Shown: positions 22,901 to 37,900, counted from the first letter of the stretch. The stretch is 64,000 nucleotides of DNA from Apricaphanius iberus (GCA_028564705.1 JAPXFQ010001532.1:248001-312000), one strand, 5' to 3'. The notes: generated by a model from the letters alone, not told the origin. Numbers and translations: made by a program.

Positions 22901-25900
22901 GCCACCAACTGGTCATCCAAAATCTGGCCAATGACCTCCACCATCTCATCAATAATATGGCCGCTATTGTATTTGGTGTTGGCACTGACCTGGGGGCCAA
23001 ACAGACAGTAATTAGTTTGGCCTACTTCATTTTAAAACTATTACGTGAAAAACATTCAATATACAATTATGTAATTAAATACCTTAAGAATTTACATTTC
23101 AACTATCAAAATAAGCACAGCCCAAGCGCTTGTATAAAAGAATAATGGGCTCATAGCTTGTGTGCTGGGGCCACTTCTGCTTGAGACACTCGTAGATGAT
23201 TTTAAAGCAGCCTTCAAGCGCTCCTTGGTCCATGTCCACCTGTGCAGCAATGGCACGCTGCAGTGTCCTCCCTAAAAAACACAACCAATTATAAAAAAAC
23301 AAAACTATATTATTTTAGTTTTTTGTAACTTTGATAAGTAAGTGTTATCTCAAAAATGGGCGTTGCATTTGAAATGAATTCAGTTTTTAATAATTTCATT
23401 GTCACATTATATTTTTATTTAATATTTATTCATGCTGATATTTATTTCATAATCCATCCATCCATTTTCTTAATCCTTAATGGGTTGCGGGGGGGCTGGT
23501 GCCTATCTCCAGCTGTCAACGGGCGAGAGGTACACCCTGGGCAGGTCGCCAGTCCATCACAGAGACAGACAGGACAAACAACCATGCACACACTCACACC
23601 TAAGGACAATTTGGAGAGATCAATTAACCTGACAGTCATGTTTTTGGACTATGGGAGGAAGCCGGAGTACACGGAGGGAACACACACATGCACAGGGAGA
23701 ACATGCAAACTCCATGCAGAAAGACCCTGGGGATACGAACCCACAACCTTCTTGCTGCAAGTCAACAGTGCTAACCACTGCGCCCCCGTGCAGCCTTTTA
23801 TTTCATAATTCATAATGTTGTCATTTAATTTTGAACTCTTTGGCGTTCCATAGTACCACAGTCCCTTCTTTGTTTTCTCTCCGAAGCCACACAGCTTGAC
23901 CCAGTTGCAACGGTCTTAGTGGCTTGGCTCTGTGTTGATTGTTGAAGTGTTGGTTTTCTTTCGATTGTCTCTGTCTGGTTCTGAGTCCATTGATGTTTGG
24001 CCATCTCAGAGTCAGGGTCACAGGATGTTGTGACTTGGTTGTTTACAACTGTCTGCCCAACAGTAGCAGCGCAGGGGAATGGTTGCATTCAAGAGGTGTA
24101 GCTCGTTACGCCAGCAGCGTTTTTGTCTTCTCACCTCCCCCTTTCCACGGTCCTTTCACAATGGCAAAGGCCTGCTTAGCTTCTCCATTTGCCTGCGTGT
24201 ACAGTGCATCGGGAAAGTATTCACAGCGTTTTATTTTTTCCACATTTTTTAATGTTACAGCTTTATACCAAAATGGATTAAATTCATTTTTTCCTTAAAA
24301 TTCAACACACCATAATGACAATGTAAAAAGACATTTTTAGATAGTTGCAAGTTTATTAAAAAAAACCAAAAACCTGAGAAATCACATGTACATAAGTATT
24401 CACAGCCTTTGCTCAGTACTTTGTTGATGCACCTTTGGCAGCAATTACAGCCTGAAGTCGTTTTGAATATGATGCCACAAGCTTGGTACACCTATCTTTG
24501 GGTAGTGTTGCCCATTACTCTTTGCAGTACCTCTCGAGCTCCATCAGGTTGGATGGAAGCGTCAGTGCACAGCCGTTTTCAGATCTCTCCAGAGATGTTC
24601 AATGGGTTTAGGTCTGGGCTCTGGCTGGGCCACTCAAGGACATTCACCGAGTTGTTCTGTAGCCACTATTTTGGCTTTGTGCTTATACGGTCGTTGTCCT
24701 GCTGAAAGAGGAACCGTCGCCCCAGTCTGAGGTCAAGAGTCTCTGTACATTGCTGCATTCATCTTTCCCTCTATCCTGACTAGTCTTCAAGTTCCTGCCG
24801 CTGAAAAACATCCCCACAGCATGATGCTGCCACCACCATGCTTCACTGTAGGGATGGTATTGGCCTGGTGATGATTTTACGTTTGATTTTCTCCAAACGT
24901 AACGCCTGCCATTCACTCCAAAGAGTTCAATTTTTGTCTCATCAGACCAGAGGATTTAGTTTCTCATTATCTGAGAGTCCCTAAGGTGCCTTTTAGCAAA
25001 CTCCAGGCGGGCTGCCATGTGCCTTTTACTAAGGAGTGGCTTCCGTCTGGCCACTCTACCATACAGGCCTGATTGGTGGATTGCTGCAGAGATGGTTGTC
25101 CTTGTGGAAGGTTCTCCTCTCTCCACAGAGGAATGCTGGAGCTCTGACAAAGTGACCATCGGGTTATTGGTCACTTCCCTGACCAAGGCCCTTCCCCCCG
25201 TTCACTCAGCTTAGAAGGCCGGCCAGCTCTAGGAAGAGTCTTGGAGGTTCCAAACTTGTTCCACTTACGGATGATGGAGGCCTCTGTGCTCATTGGAACC
25301 TTCAAAGCAGCAGAAATGTTTCTGTAACCTTCCCCAGCCTTGTGCCTGAAGACAATCCTGTCTCTCAGGTCTAAACTCAATTCTTTTGTCTTCATGCTTG
25401 GTTTGTGCTTTGACATGCATTGTCAACACAGGGGCCTTATATAGACAGGTGTGTGCCTTTCCAAATCATGTCCTATCAACTGAATTTACCACAGGTGGAC
25501 TCCAATTAATCTGCTGAAACACCTCAAGGATTGCGTCAAACTGGGCTTGCTCACTGCGTGTGCAAGCCCAGTTTGACGAGCCTGTTTCCCGCGTCGGTCC
25601 AAGCTTTGCCGGTCGAGTCACCAACTACAATGCTGAGTGGCTGTCCATCTGTCTGCGGTTAGTAAACGTTTATAATATAATATGTGAGCAGCGCGGGACG
25701 TGCTGTGGTGAAGTTACTGCCAGGCCTGGGTCGTGTTTACGCCTCCAGAGAAGCTGTCCGGGTGAAGAAGCTGTTCATGGCTCACTTCGCGTCGGAGAGA
25801 GCGGTGCATCTGTAGCCACAACGGCTTTTTTAACAGCCACCAACAAACCTTTTAAGATCTTTCCTGTCTATGTAAATAGTTTAACCTCTTTATAATGTTT

Positions 25901-28900
25901 TTTTTTTAATTATTATTCATGTCCCTGTATAGAAAACAGCCAGTGTCATGTAGCTTGGAGTGATTAGCCACAGTGTTTATTAGTATTTCCTCCATGTTGT
26001 GCTGATGCTGTGACTTCATGGTAGTCACAGCTACAGTACTGTTGCATCTTCAGTAGGGGTGTCATGATTCTCAAAATCCTCAATTTGATTTGATTTTCCA
26101 TTTTAGGGTCACGATTTGATTCGATTTTCAATTTAAAAAAAATTAAACTTACTTTTACAGTATTGAACCCTATGTCATTTTTAAACTGGTTTTATTCATA
26201 AAATTTTGTCCAGTAAATCTTATTTTAAAAGACAAAATTGATGCAATTTTTATTATTCTTGTGTAATGTATCACATTATGCATTAATATTTAAATTATTT
26301 ATTTACAGTGACAGTGTTGTTAACGGAGGCTTGCTGTCATCTAGTGACTCTTTGTAGTTACTGCAGGAATACAATATGCTCCAGATAGGACCGAGCAAAA
26401 GGCAGCTAACAGCGGTCCTGTTGTTTACAATTCGAATGTGGACTTAACTCGCCGGGAACTCAAAATTATATCACCGGTTATTTGAGAGTAGAAGGAGCGG
26501 CTTTAGCTCTGCTATCGTTACTTCATCTATCCAAGTCGTGGTCGAGCGTTAGCTTAGCCAATAGCTACTTGCCGGCATCAGCTAATGTGCTGTGTAGACG
26601 TGTTCTCTGATCCAGGGGGATCTGAAACAGGCAGTTAATATGTTGTGAGTTGTATGAGAACTGGTGAGAGTTACTTGTCAGGGGAAATGCAATGTGTGGT
26701 TCCTTGTAGAGGGTGACAATTTTTTGGGATTCCCACCTGTCACGAGATTCCTGCAGGATTCCCGCGGGACGAGAGTCAATTTCACTGTTGGTAACGTGAT
26801 TTGGACGGGACATTAAATAATCCACGGGATCGGACAGGAAACCGGAAATTATATATATATTTTTTTTTACATTTATCTTGTCAGATATCAGGGAATTAGC
26901 TTTAAAAAATGGCGATGTGGTGCCAATGTGTGTGGTTATTAACTCTGCTGCAAAATGCAATCTGACAGATCGCTATCTTTAGTTGAATTCCATCGGGTGT
27001 ACTACACTGCACGCTACGTTGTTGCTACACCACCTGGATAAACTGGTAAGCATATGATATCCGACTGAAAATGCGTGTATCTTAATAGTTTGGTAGTCAA
27101 ACGAATCGAGTCCATTCATAACATGGTAAGGTGGGCAAACAACGAGAATGCAGGATATGGTTAAAGATGCCCGATAAAGCTAAATAGATTATCTTTGATA
27201 CTGTGCTACGCTATGGTTTAAAGGGGGGCGGGGGGAGCGAGCGCCATAGGAGGTAAATTACTAATCTACGGGATTCGGGTCGGGACAGGAGTCTTTCTCT
27301 CGGGATTTTTTCGGGACAAGATTTTTTGGGGGGGGGGGCTGTCACATGATCGGGACATGACGGGAGTATTTGTTTGGGATCAGGATGGGACGGGAGCGAC
27401 AATTGATTGACGTCCCACCCTATAGTTCCTTGTGATGAGACAGTTGTCTGCTATATATTGCTATGAAGTCCCGAGTGGGACACAGGATGTAAAAATGGCA
27501 GGAGGTGATCGCGATCCTCTTTTGGATTTCGATGTGCAAGGTCATGACGTAATTTCGATCGATTTCGGTACAAAATGGAGATTGTGACACCCCTAATCTT
27601 CAGTGTGTCTGACTTTTTTCTCCCAAGCAGGCATTGCGCAATTAGGAAAAATAACTAGGTATATACTGATTTCCATAGGTGATAGCTGTTGACTATGATC
27701 TGTTTTTGTGCTTGGGGAGCGAGAGCTGTGGAGAGACGGGGCGGTAATCAAAATGTAGGGGCGTTGCCGGGAGGTGAGGCCGTAGCTGGGAGGACTCAGG
27801 CAGGCTCAGTTTTAAAAGATTACTCAAGCATACATAAAGTAATCTAAGAAACACTTTAGGCATGTTTTTTTTTAGAAGGGAATGATATAAAAATGTGATG
27901 AAAATCTGTAAAAAAGTGTATTTTACATGCCACCCTTCCTTTAAGTCAAGGTTTAATTACAGCAACCTTAAATTCCTGAGGTACATATACATTTATTAAA
28001 GATAGATTCATCATGTCTAGTATAGGGTCAGTAACCAGAGGGAACACTTCCTTAAATAATTTGGTTGGTATTGGGTCTAACATACAAGTTTTGGGTTTAG
28101 ATTAAGCTAATATTTGTGATAATTAAGAAAGTTCAACAGAATCAAAACGGTACAGACATAGACATGGTTCTACAGTTCTCTCTGATAAAGCCTCATTTAC
28201 TGAAAGAGAGTTAATCATGTTGTGGAGAATGCCAATGATTTTATTTTTAATAGGAGTCATTTTACTTATGAAGAATCCCATAAAGTCATCACTACTGACA
28301 GAAGGGGGAATAGTTGGCTCAACAGAGCTATGACTCTGTGTAAGTTTGGCAACTGTACTAAAATAAAACCTAGGATTGTTCTTATTTACCTCTATTAATG
28401 ACATGGCTGGCATTGTTATAAAGTTGTAGACTGTATTTCCAGGTTAGATGGGAATCAGTACCCCACCATGTCCCACCAAATTTGAGTTGGCTGTTTTGAT
28501 ATTGTTTGCAACTGTAATCAAACCTCAGAAGCTCTCATTTTCTTTGAAAGGAAGCCTGTACTACCTCACAGAGTTCCAAATAATGGTTGACACTGTGGCT
28601 GATAGTGTGGGAGATTTTCTTAACATAAATATGTATCAAAATTATAATTTTCAAAAATGTCCTGAAATAAAGGAGCTTCTGCCCACACCTGTATATTTTT
28701 TAAATTAATTTTCACTCTCGAAACTAAACTAATTTTCCCTGTTGCAGGACTCTGGAGTGCTATTTCTGTACAAAACACAGATAGACATACATGCATGGTC
28801 AAACAGACATTGCAGTCAGTGATGCTCCGTTTTGGCCCCTGAAACGCTGAAGGAGTTTGCACCTATGTTTTGGACAATGCATTTATAGAAAGCGTTTAAA

Positions 28901-31900
28901 AAAAATGTGTGTTTAGGTGTTTACTTCAGACTCACAAACAGCAGTGACAAGTGGCAAGTTCTCAAGTGTTATCTTCTCTGCTTGCCACAGAGTGAATGCC
29001 CACGCTCAAGTCAAGACAAATCTCCACCAAAGAAGAAAAAAGCTCCTTCTGAAGCATCTACTTCAGATTCAGCGTGTTCATTTGATGCCACCGCTGCAGG
29101 TAGGCCTTTCACAGAAACCATTAGGATTTTTGTCAGAAATCTTTCACTTACGTACTGATTTTTCACATTTTTATCTAGAAGTCCAAATTTAGACTAACTT
29201 TAGAACACTCATAACTGAAAAAAAGTTTCTTGAAATGTGGTTATAATACATGGTATGTTTCTGTTTCTTTTGCTTGTTGATCTCTTGGTAACATTTTGTG
29301 GTCGTTTTCCTTGCTTTAGGTGCAGGAAGAGAGATCAGCATGCTGCTCACTAAGTTTACTGAGCTTTTAAGGTATTCCAAGAACTTAGTTTTAGTGATTT
29401 TAGTCATGCAACTTCAGCTACAGGTTGTGAGAATGTCTGTCTGAATGTTTGCTGGTTAGCTACATAACTGGCCACGACCTAAGATAAGTTTATTGGTATT
29501 TATATACTGTAACTCATAGAAGACCACAGAATGTTACATGTAAGCGCAGACATGCGTCACACTTTCTGAACACAGTTTTTGACCACAAGCATTGGCCCAT
29601 TTTTACATTTCAGATATTAAAACAGAAATACCAGAAAGGAAATTACCAATTTTTCTGGTGTGTGCTGGAGACCCTAACCAGGTTGTAAGAAGATAAAAAT
29701 TTTAAGATCCATTAGCTTTAAAAAGCCTAAATCTGGTCAATTTTCAAACATCCACACTCTTATGAACCAGTCATGGCACAGGCAAAAATGCTTTTATGCC
29801 CCATTTCCACTAGGGCCAGTACGGTCTGTATGGCCTGGAACATCTACAGGCTGTCTGACCTCCATCTTAAATACAGCTCTGAAAAATATAAGGCTGGGGG
29901 CCCATTAGTCCGCACCTTTGGGCCAACTTAAAACAAACAAGAACTTTATTTGTTACTATACTAAATTATGAACATAAACACACAAAATAACTGTGTATAA
30001 TACAAATAATTACATGACTAATTATTATCACATAAAAAAAAGCAGAACCCCGCCTAGGGTTTGATCTGCTCCCAGTCATGGAGTTATGTGGCCGGGGAAT
30101 TTTGAGTCGGTGGTACGCTGGGTTCTTGCCTCAGGATTGGGGCCTTTGGTGCCCGGGTGGTGCTGGGGGCCTCCCTTGTTGGTGGGGAGGCGTGTACTAT
30201 CTAGCACAGGTGCTCTTCTTTATGGAGTGCACTTGGATTGGGGGGGGCTTAACTCCCCCTGGATGTCTAGTGTCCTATGTTTTGATATTAGTCTGAATGT
30301 CGGGCTAGATTTAGGTCTCCCCCTAGGATGGGGGCAGGGGGTGGCCTTGGGCTCCATCGGGCTTAATGGTGTCGCAGCCGTGGGCCCTGATTTCGACGTG
30401 CTAAGGCCTCGCACTGTTGGTATATTGTGCTGAACAGGGGTGTCTATTACAGTCAGTAGGAGACCTGGCTTCCTGGGAATGGCATTCTGTCACCCCATTT
30501 GTTTCCTCACCATCCCCCGACGCCTCTGTCCACCTGCTCCATTGTTATACCACTCATGTAGAGTCTTGGGGCATGGGCACGTCCCTGGGATGCGGGAAGG
30601 GGTTTCCGTCTTCGCAGTCCAGTGGTGGCCTGGGTCCCAATTTTACTGTATAACTTAGACAATTTCACTTATTACATTTTCATGAGACACACACATGTAG
30701 GGGCCATGTGGTAGGCACGCTTTTCAGGTCCTGAGGCAGAGCCCTTTAAAGAGTCTTGCCTCCAGTGCCGGTGCCCACGTCTTAACTGCATCTAGACACT
30801 GAGGGCCCGAGGTGGGAGATTGGGGTGCCTGAAAGCATTCCCATGCTCCACCCTTCTGTTTTAAGTGCACATTAGAACAACAAGCAACAACATCAGATTC
30901 GAGTGGGAGGAGAGAGGCTAGGGGGCTTCCCACGCCCCTGTTACTTCAGGCGTTGGGGTCCGGGAGGTATATCAGGATGTCTGGTCGCTAATCTAGGCTG
31001 GTGGGCTGCTCTTGCCATGGTGGGGGCTTTGATGGTCTGCTTGTCACCATCCTACTGGGCAGGGGGAAAATAGAGTATGTATGGGGCATGTGAATGAGTG
31101 TACAGCGTCTTTTCTTGGGTGTCCTAATGTGTTGGTGAGAATGTGTGAGCGTAAGAGAGAGGGTATGTGTGATTGTGTCTGTGTGTCTCTTTGTACTTGT
31201 CAGGTTGAGTCTTCGGCTAACCTCTTTCCTGGCGCATTTCAGGCCCCACATCCAGTGGGGGCTTTTTTCCTCTCCGTTACATCCTGCCGGTGACTGATGC
31301 CCCTGCCCACTTGTGCATTGGTGGCTCTCAATGTCTGGGGCTGGGAGCCCAGATGCGATGACTGTCTGCCCTGTTGCATTCCTGGGTGGGCCGGTGTGTT
31401 GGGCGGTCGATGTTTCAGGCAGAGGCCCTCCTTGGGATGGTTGGGGCTGCTCTTATGGGGGTGCCAGTTTTGAATAGTAGGTTGGTGCCGTTCGGTGGCT
31501 CGGCGGGGATCAAATCTGGTGCCCGGGTCTGCTGCCGGTGCTGTTGCCTGGTCAGTTCATTTGGGGGTTTTGTCTGGCCTTGGTCGGGTCCATGGTCTCT
31601 GTGAAGGCATCAATCATCTCCTTTATTTGTTTCCACACCTTGCCACAAAGCGGTCTACCAACTCTCTGTATTCAGCTTCTTTTCCATCTCTGATAGACCC
31701 GACAATTGCAGAGCCGTCTGGGTATTTCTGCAGATGACAGGTCTCTGTCTTATACTGGAAGTCCAAGATGTACTAGAATGAAAAGGAATAGTGAGAGTAC
31801 AGTCCTCTGTTTTACTCCTGTGCTGCTGAGCAGCTGGTTTGACACACAATTCTTCAGTCTCACAAACTACGGTCTGTTTGTCAGATAGTCATTGATCCAG

Positions 31901-34900
31901 GCGATTGTTGGGAGCTCCGCCTGTATCTTGAGTTTTCGAAAAATCTAATCTGTCTGAAATGTGTTAAATCCACTACAGAAATAAAAAAAGATGTTTCTCA
32001 CAGTGCCGTCTGCTATGTCCAGATGGGTTGGTTGAAGCAGGTTGGCATCTCCAATGCCATCTGCATGGCAACAAGCAAACTGCTGGGTGTCCTGGTAGGT
32101 GCTACTTTGCTTACTCAGGTGGGGCAACAGGAGTCTCTCCAGGACCTTCATGACGTGGGATGCCAGGGTGACAGGTCTATAGTCATTAATGACAGATGGG
32201 TGACTTTTCTTTGGTACTGCAACAAGGCAGGATGTCTTCCACAATTCAATAAACTTTTATTTATATAGCGCCAATTCACAAAAAATTTAATCTCATGGCT
32301 TTTTACTACAAAAGTCATTTTAATATAATTATACAAAAATTCCAATCAGTTTAAAGTTTTCCATGTAAGGAATCCCAGCACATTGCGATGAGTCATCTCC
32401 GTGAGGTTGTCCCCGGATCATGCAGACTCCAACCACAGCAATTACTCAGTAGTCGGATTTTAGACTCTTAATAAAATGAGCGAGATTCCTTTAAACATTT
32501 GGAAGTTTTAATAGGATTTGAATTGATAATACAGGACGACAGTAACACAACACAGTAGAATGCTGAATACTGACCTGTCTCAATCTTACAACAACAAGCT
32601 TATATTATTTCTAACAACCTTGGTCTATCTATTATACTCGATAAAGTACAACTCTCAGGGTGAAAATCCGAGACTTGAAGGCGCCTTTCTCTTTGATTAG
32701 ACAGCTGTGAACTTTGTTGACCTTTAAGGATGCCTAGTCGAAGAGCCATCCCCATGGTAACACAGGATGTGGACTATCATTATCAAAACTCTCTGACCAT
32801 GACTTGGGTAAAGGCGTCACTCAGTAAGACTAATCATTCAAACTGATACTACAATATTAAGTAAACATGGTCACAGTTGATTACCAATTAGATATAAATC
32901 ATACTACTAAATTTCTCCACCACAGTCTCCCCCCTTTTCATCTAATCTCAATGATAAATCAAAATACAAAGGAGAATCAATAACAATCAGTAACTAACCT
33001 AGGAGACAGGGAGTATTCAAAAAGAAAGACAATAAAACAGTGGTTCAAATGTTCTCAATCATTACATGTCACATTGAATCATCTCTAACAGAATCATCTA
33101 ATCTAAGCATCCATCTTAATGACGTTATCTGAACTCGAACAGCATCCCAAACAAAAAAAACTTGCTGATGGCCTAAGATAAGAAACCTCCATCCTAGGGT
33201 CGTGTCATTTGTTGTTTTCTCTTCACAACTTGGCAGGCAAAAAGTTTGAGATGGCACCTAGCCCCATAGGTGGCACTCTTGTTCAGTTCCTCATTAGTCA
33301 GGAGGCATGAACGTAACTGCAAAACAAAGAAGAGGGGCACAAAGTTAGGCAGTATCAATCAGGTACAAACTAAATATATCTAATCTCTCAACACAACTTG
33401 GAGTGTGTACTCTTCCCTTAAATGAGTCAGGCATCCACAGCGTGAACCTCAAAATCAAGATCGTCAGTCACTCTTTGCTCAGCACCACAGTGACCCTATA
33501 AAGAGGTTACACAAAGAAAACAAATCAATAGTAATCAACCATAACAATGAAACATTAAAAAAATAAACAAAAATAGAATAAAAACAAAAAGAATTTCTAA
33601 TAAAATCTCCCTAATCTCTTCTAATAAAATGATTAGCCTATGTATTCTTCATAAATCATAAAAAATCGATAAATCTGTAATCTAAAAATCGATAAAAATC
33701 TTTAACCCCCTCTTTTCATCTTTATCACCCAAATAATGAAAATCAAAAAAAGAAAAACAATATCAAATTTATCTCAATTAAATAATAATAAAAAATAACT
33801 GCAAATGACCTTGATTTGAATAAATGAGGTGGAATAATGAATGAATAATAAAAACAGAAAAACTCTTCCATCTCCATCTCGTCGGACCGAGTCTGCATCA
33901 AGCCCGTTGGTGTCCTCTGCATCAGTCCAGCTCAGGTGACCTCTCGTTCCTGCTGCAGAGTCGAACGACGCCCCCAACAATAAATAAAACACAAACAGTA
34001 TAAATGTCTCAATATTTTCTGCTCTAGAGCCCCAGAGCTTTGAAAAATGTGTCATCTTCTCCATTTTTTCCCGTGTGATGATTAGATGAATGATGAAAAG
34101 ACAGAATCCAAGGACAGCTATGAAAGTCAAGTGTGTCTTCCAGAGTCTACTTCTCTCAGTTTTTCTGCTTCAGCAGTGGCAGGCTTGTCCTATCACTCTC
34201 TTGCAATGACTGGTGTGCACCCAAGTTGCTCTCTCATCAACTTTCACAGCAGTGTAGGTTACAAGCAACACCTGGAACGGTCCTTGCCAGCGTTTCGATT
34301 TCCAGTGTTGTCTCCTTAGCTCTTTAATCAGAACCGAGTCTCGAAGTCTGATCGGATGAAGTGGTCACGCAGCCGCTTTCGGCAGGGCGTCCTTCAACTG
34401 TTGGTGCACCTGTGCATGAGTATTAGAGAGATTTTGACAGTTAGAAATCCTAGCATCCTCACAGAGGTCTGTAGAGAGATGCGGCTTTGCAGGTGGTTTT
34501 AACCCCACTGCAGGAGTTTTACCAAAAAGAACCTCAAAAGGACTCAGGTTATTTTTGGCTCTTTTCCTCATCCTCATGTAAAACAAAGCCAAAGGCAAAG
34601 CTTTGACCCGAGACAGTCCTGTTTCCTCACAACACTTAGCAAGCTTGGTTTTCAGCATGCCAATTTCCCGTTCTACAGCCCCGCCCGACTGCGGGTGGTA
34701 CGCACAATGTGTGGATAATCTCACCCCCAATAACTCACCAATCTCTTGAAGAGCCTTAGCAACACAAAATGTCCGCCATTGTCACTGGAAATCCTGTGCG
34801 GGATCCCCCATCTTGGAAAAACGTCTCCCAACAAAGCTTTCACTACCGCAGCAGTGTCAGCATGTTTTGAGGGGAACGCTTCTGTCCATTTTGAAAACAT

Positions 34901-37900
34901 GTCAACGATCACCAAACAATATTTTTTACCTTCAGCAGGTTCAAGTTCGATGAAGTCCATCATCAGATGTTCAAAAGGTCTCTTTGGAGCCAGATGACCA
35001 GCAGGTTAAGTGGACACTGCTCAACCCGCATTGTGCGTAGCACAAACCATGCAAGAATGACAATATTTCTCAGCAAAAGATGTGAAACCTTTTGTGAACC
35101 TATGTGTAGCAACAAGATCAAACATTCCCGTTTTGGAACAATGATCTAGCCCATGACTGAGTTTTGCAAAAACTGAGAAAAAATGTTTAAGCAGACATGG
35201 CTTCTTTTCTACAGAAACCCACGCACCTTCATGTTTGACACAACCTGCATAATGTCCATGCTTTTTTCTCAGAGCAAGTGGCAAAACTCGTCAACACGTC
35301 AAGTGTCTCCTCTGCCTGCTCAATAGCAGCACAGGTAGTTGTCATTGGCTGAACTGAGGCAGCTTTGGCGGCAGCAGCTGCTGTGGCAAAACCTGTGATG
35401 CATTCAAAATTGGCTTACCATCAGACTTCAAGAACCATCTGTCTCCACAGAGCTCCAAAATGGTGAACCACGGCCACTGCATAGCTGCTGTCACTGTATA
35501 TGGTAACTGCTTTATCTTTAGCCAGCTCACAGGCCTTCGTCAATGCAACCAGTTCTGCGGTCTGCGCAGAGAAATGAGATGGAAGGCTTTTTGCAGACAA
35601 AGTACAATCATCAGAGCAAACAGAATAGCCCACTCTATTTTTCCCCCATGAGTCTCTGAAAGATGATCCATCCACATATAAAACCATGTCTGGATTCTGC
35701 AAGGGTGCATCAGTCAAATCTGGACGGGATGTACACAGTACCGCTAATTCTGTTTGGCAATCATGGGGTTCCCCGTCGTCCTCAGTGGGCAGCAAGCTGG
35801 CAGGATTAACAACATTGCACCTCTTAACAGTTATGTTAGGCAAATCCAGCAAAACAGAAGTGTGGCCACATCAAGATGCTGATCTGACATCATGATTAGT
35901 GCACAGGTTTACCTTATACTGCCCACAATAAAAGGCCACCCTGGAATGTGCCGTTTTTTGCTTTATTGGAGGTCTGAGGACTCAGAACCGGTCAGTATCT
36001 GGTGTGACCACCATTTGCCTCATGCAGTGCAACACATCTTCTTCACATAGAGTTTATCAGATTGGTGGAATGTTGGTCCACTCCTCTTCAATTGCTGTGT
36101 GAAGTTGTTGGATATTAGTGGGAACTGGTACACGCTGTCGTATATGCCGGTCAAGCACATCCCAAACATGCTCAATGGGTGACATATCCGGTGAGTATGC
36201 TGGCCATGCAAGAACTGGAACATTTTCAGCTTCCAAGAATTGTGTACAGATCGTTGCAACATGGGGCTGTGTATTATCTTGCTGAAACATGAGGTGATGT
36301 TCATGGATGTATGGCACAACAATGGGCCTCAGGATCTCATGACGGTATCTCTGTGCATTCAAAATGCCATCAATAAAATGCACCTGTGTTCTTCGTCCAT
36401 AACAGATGCCTCCCCATACCATAACCCCACCACCACCATGGGCCACTCGATCCACAACATTGACGTCAGCAAACCACTCACCCACAGGACGCCACACAAC
36501 TGTCTGACATCTCCCCTGAACAATGTAAACCGAGATTCATCCGTGAGGAGAACACCTCTCCAACGTACCAGACGCCATCGAATGTGAGCATTTGCCCGCT
36601 CAAGTCTGTTACGGCGACGAGCTGGAGTCAGGTCAAGACCCTGATGAGGACGCCGAGCATGCAGTTGAGCTTCCCTGAGACGGTTTCTAACAGTTTGTGC
36701 AGAAATTGTTTGGTTATGCAAACCAATTGTTTCAGCAGCTGTTTGAGTGGCTGGTCTCAGACGATCTTGGAGGTGAACCTGCTGGATGTGGAGGTCCTGG
36801 GCTGGTGTGGTTACACTTGGACTACGGTTGTGAGGCCGGTTGGATGTACTGCCATATTCTCTGAAACGCCTTTGGAGACGGCTTATGGTGGAGAAATGAA
36901 CATTCAATGCACGAGCAACAGATCTGGTTGACATTCCTGCTATCAGCATGCCAATTACACGCTCCCTCAATGCTTGTGGCATCTGTGGCATTTTGCTGTG
37001 AGACAAAACTGCACATTCCAGGGTGGCCTGTTACGGTGGGCAGTATAAGGTACACCTGTGTACTAATCATGATGTCAGATCAGCATCTTGATGTGGCACA
37101 CCTGAGGTGGGATGGATTATCTCATCAAAGCAGAAGTGCTCACTATCACACATTTAGACTTATTTGTGAACAATGTTTGAGATAAATGGTAATATTGTGT
37201 ATCTGGAATGAATTTTAGATCTTTAAGTCCATCTCATGAAAAATGGGAGCAAAAACAAAGGTGTTGCGTTTATATTTTTGTTGAGTGTATTTGGGAAAAC
37301 AGATGCTCTAGCTGCTCACAACAGCATTTACACGCTTCAAATCCTGCACAAAACGCCACTCTTCCCCTTTGTCTCTGATCTTTTTCACTGGAAAAATCGG
37401 ACTGCGGACAGGGGAATCGTTGTATTTGATAATGATGCCAGCTTTTAGCAGAGATTCAAACACTGGTTTGATCCCATGCATGGCTTCTGGTTTCAAAGGG
37501 TACTGGCGCTTTCCCGGTCGAAAAGACGATTTTGGTGTAATTTTAACAGGGTTACAACCCTTAATTAATCCCACATCGTGAATTTTTCGCCCACAAATCA
37601 GTCTGAACCTCTCTGAACAAAAGAGGCATTTCTGAGCCAAAGGTTGCAACTTCATCATGTAGAAAAACATTAGAAAGCATGTCCGCAGGGTCCTCAGTTA
37701 AATAAATCACCCTGGTGACATGCACGGTGGAAATAAGCAGACGCTTGTAAAGTTTTGCAGATCTGGAGTAGAGGATTTAATGGTCATTCTCAGTTCGCTC
37801 CCAGTTAGAAGCTAACTAAGCGTGATGAACGAGGTTTGACACCATTTCCCACTCTTCACCCTCAGGTTTAGAGAGAGAAATGTATGGATCATATTTTTGG

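Noticed and set aside
23356..23808. 150-codon plus-strand ORF
   Set aside because: It lies across a SINE copy; the peptide is derived from the repeat.
28448..28708. 86-codon plus-strand ORF upstream of tex12 exon 2
   Set aside because: No splice acceptor in frame with exon 2 and no resemblance to TEX12; the acceptor at 28990 fits exon 1 at phase 0.
30078..30658. Overlapping plus-strand ORFs in the G-rich block
   Set aside because: They are long only because of low stop-codon frequency in G-rich DNA; no motif or splice context.
33774..34130. 118-codon hydrophobic ORF considered as an intact host membrane protein
   Set aside because: Its place directly after the retroviral integrase and before the LTR fits an env leader remnant; there is no host-gene evidence.
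36584..36931. 115-codon plus-strand ORF, similar ORF at 36240-36587
   Set aside because: Both are antisense shadows of the minus-strand Tc1 transposase at 35865-37289.
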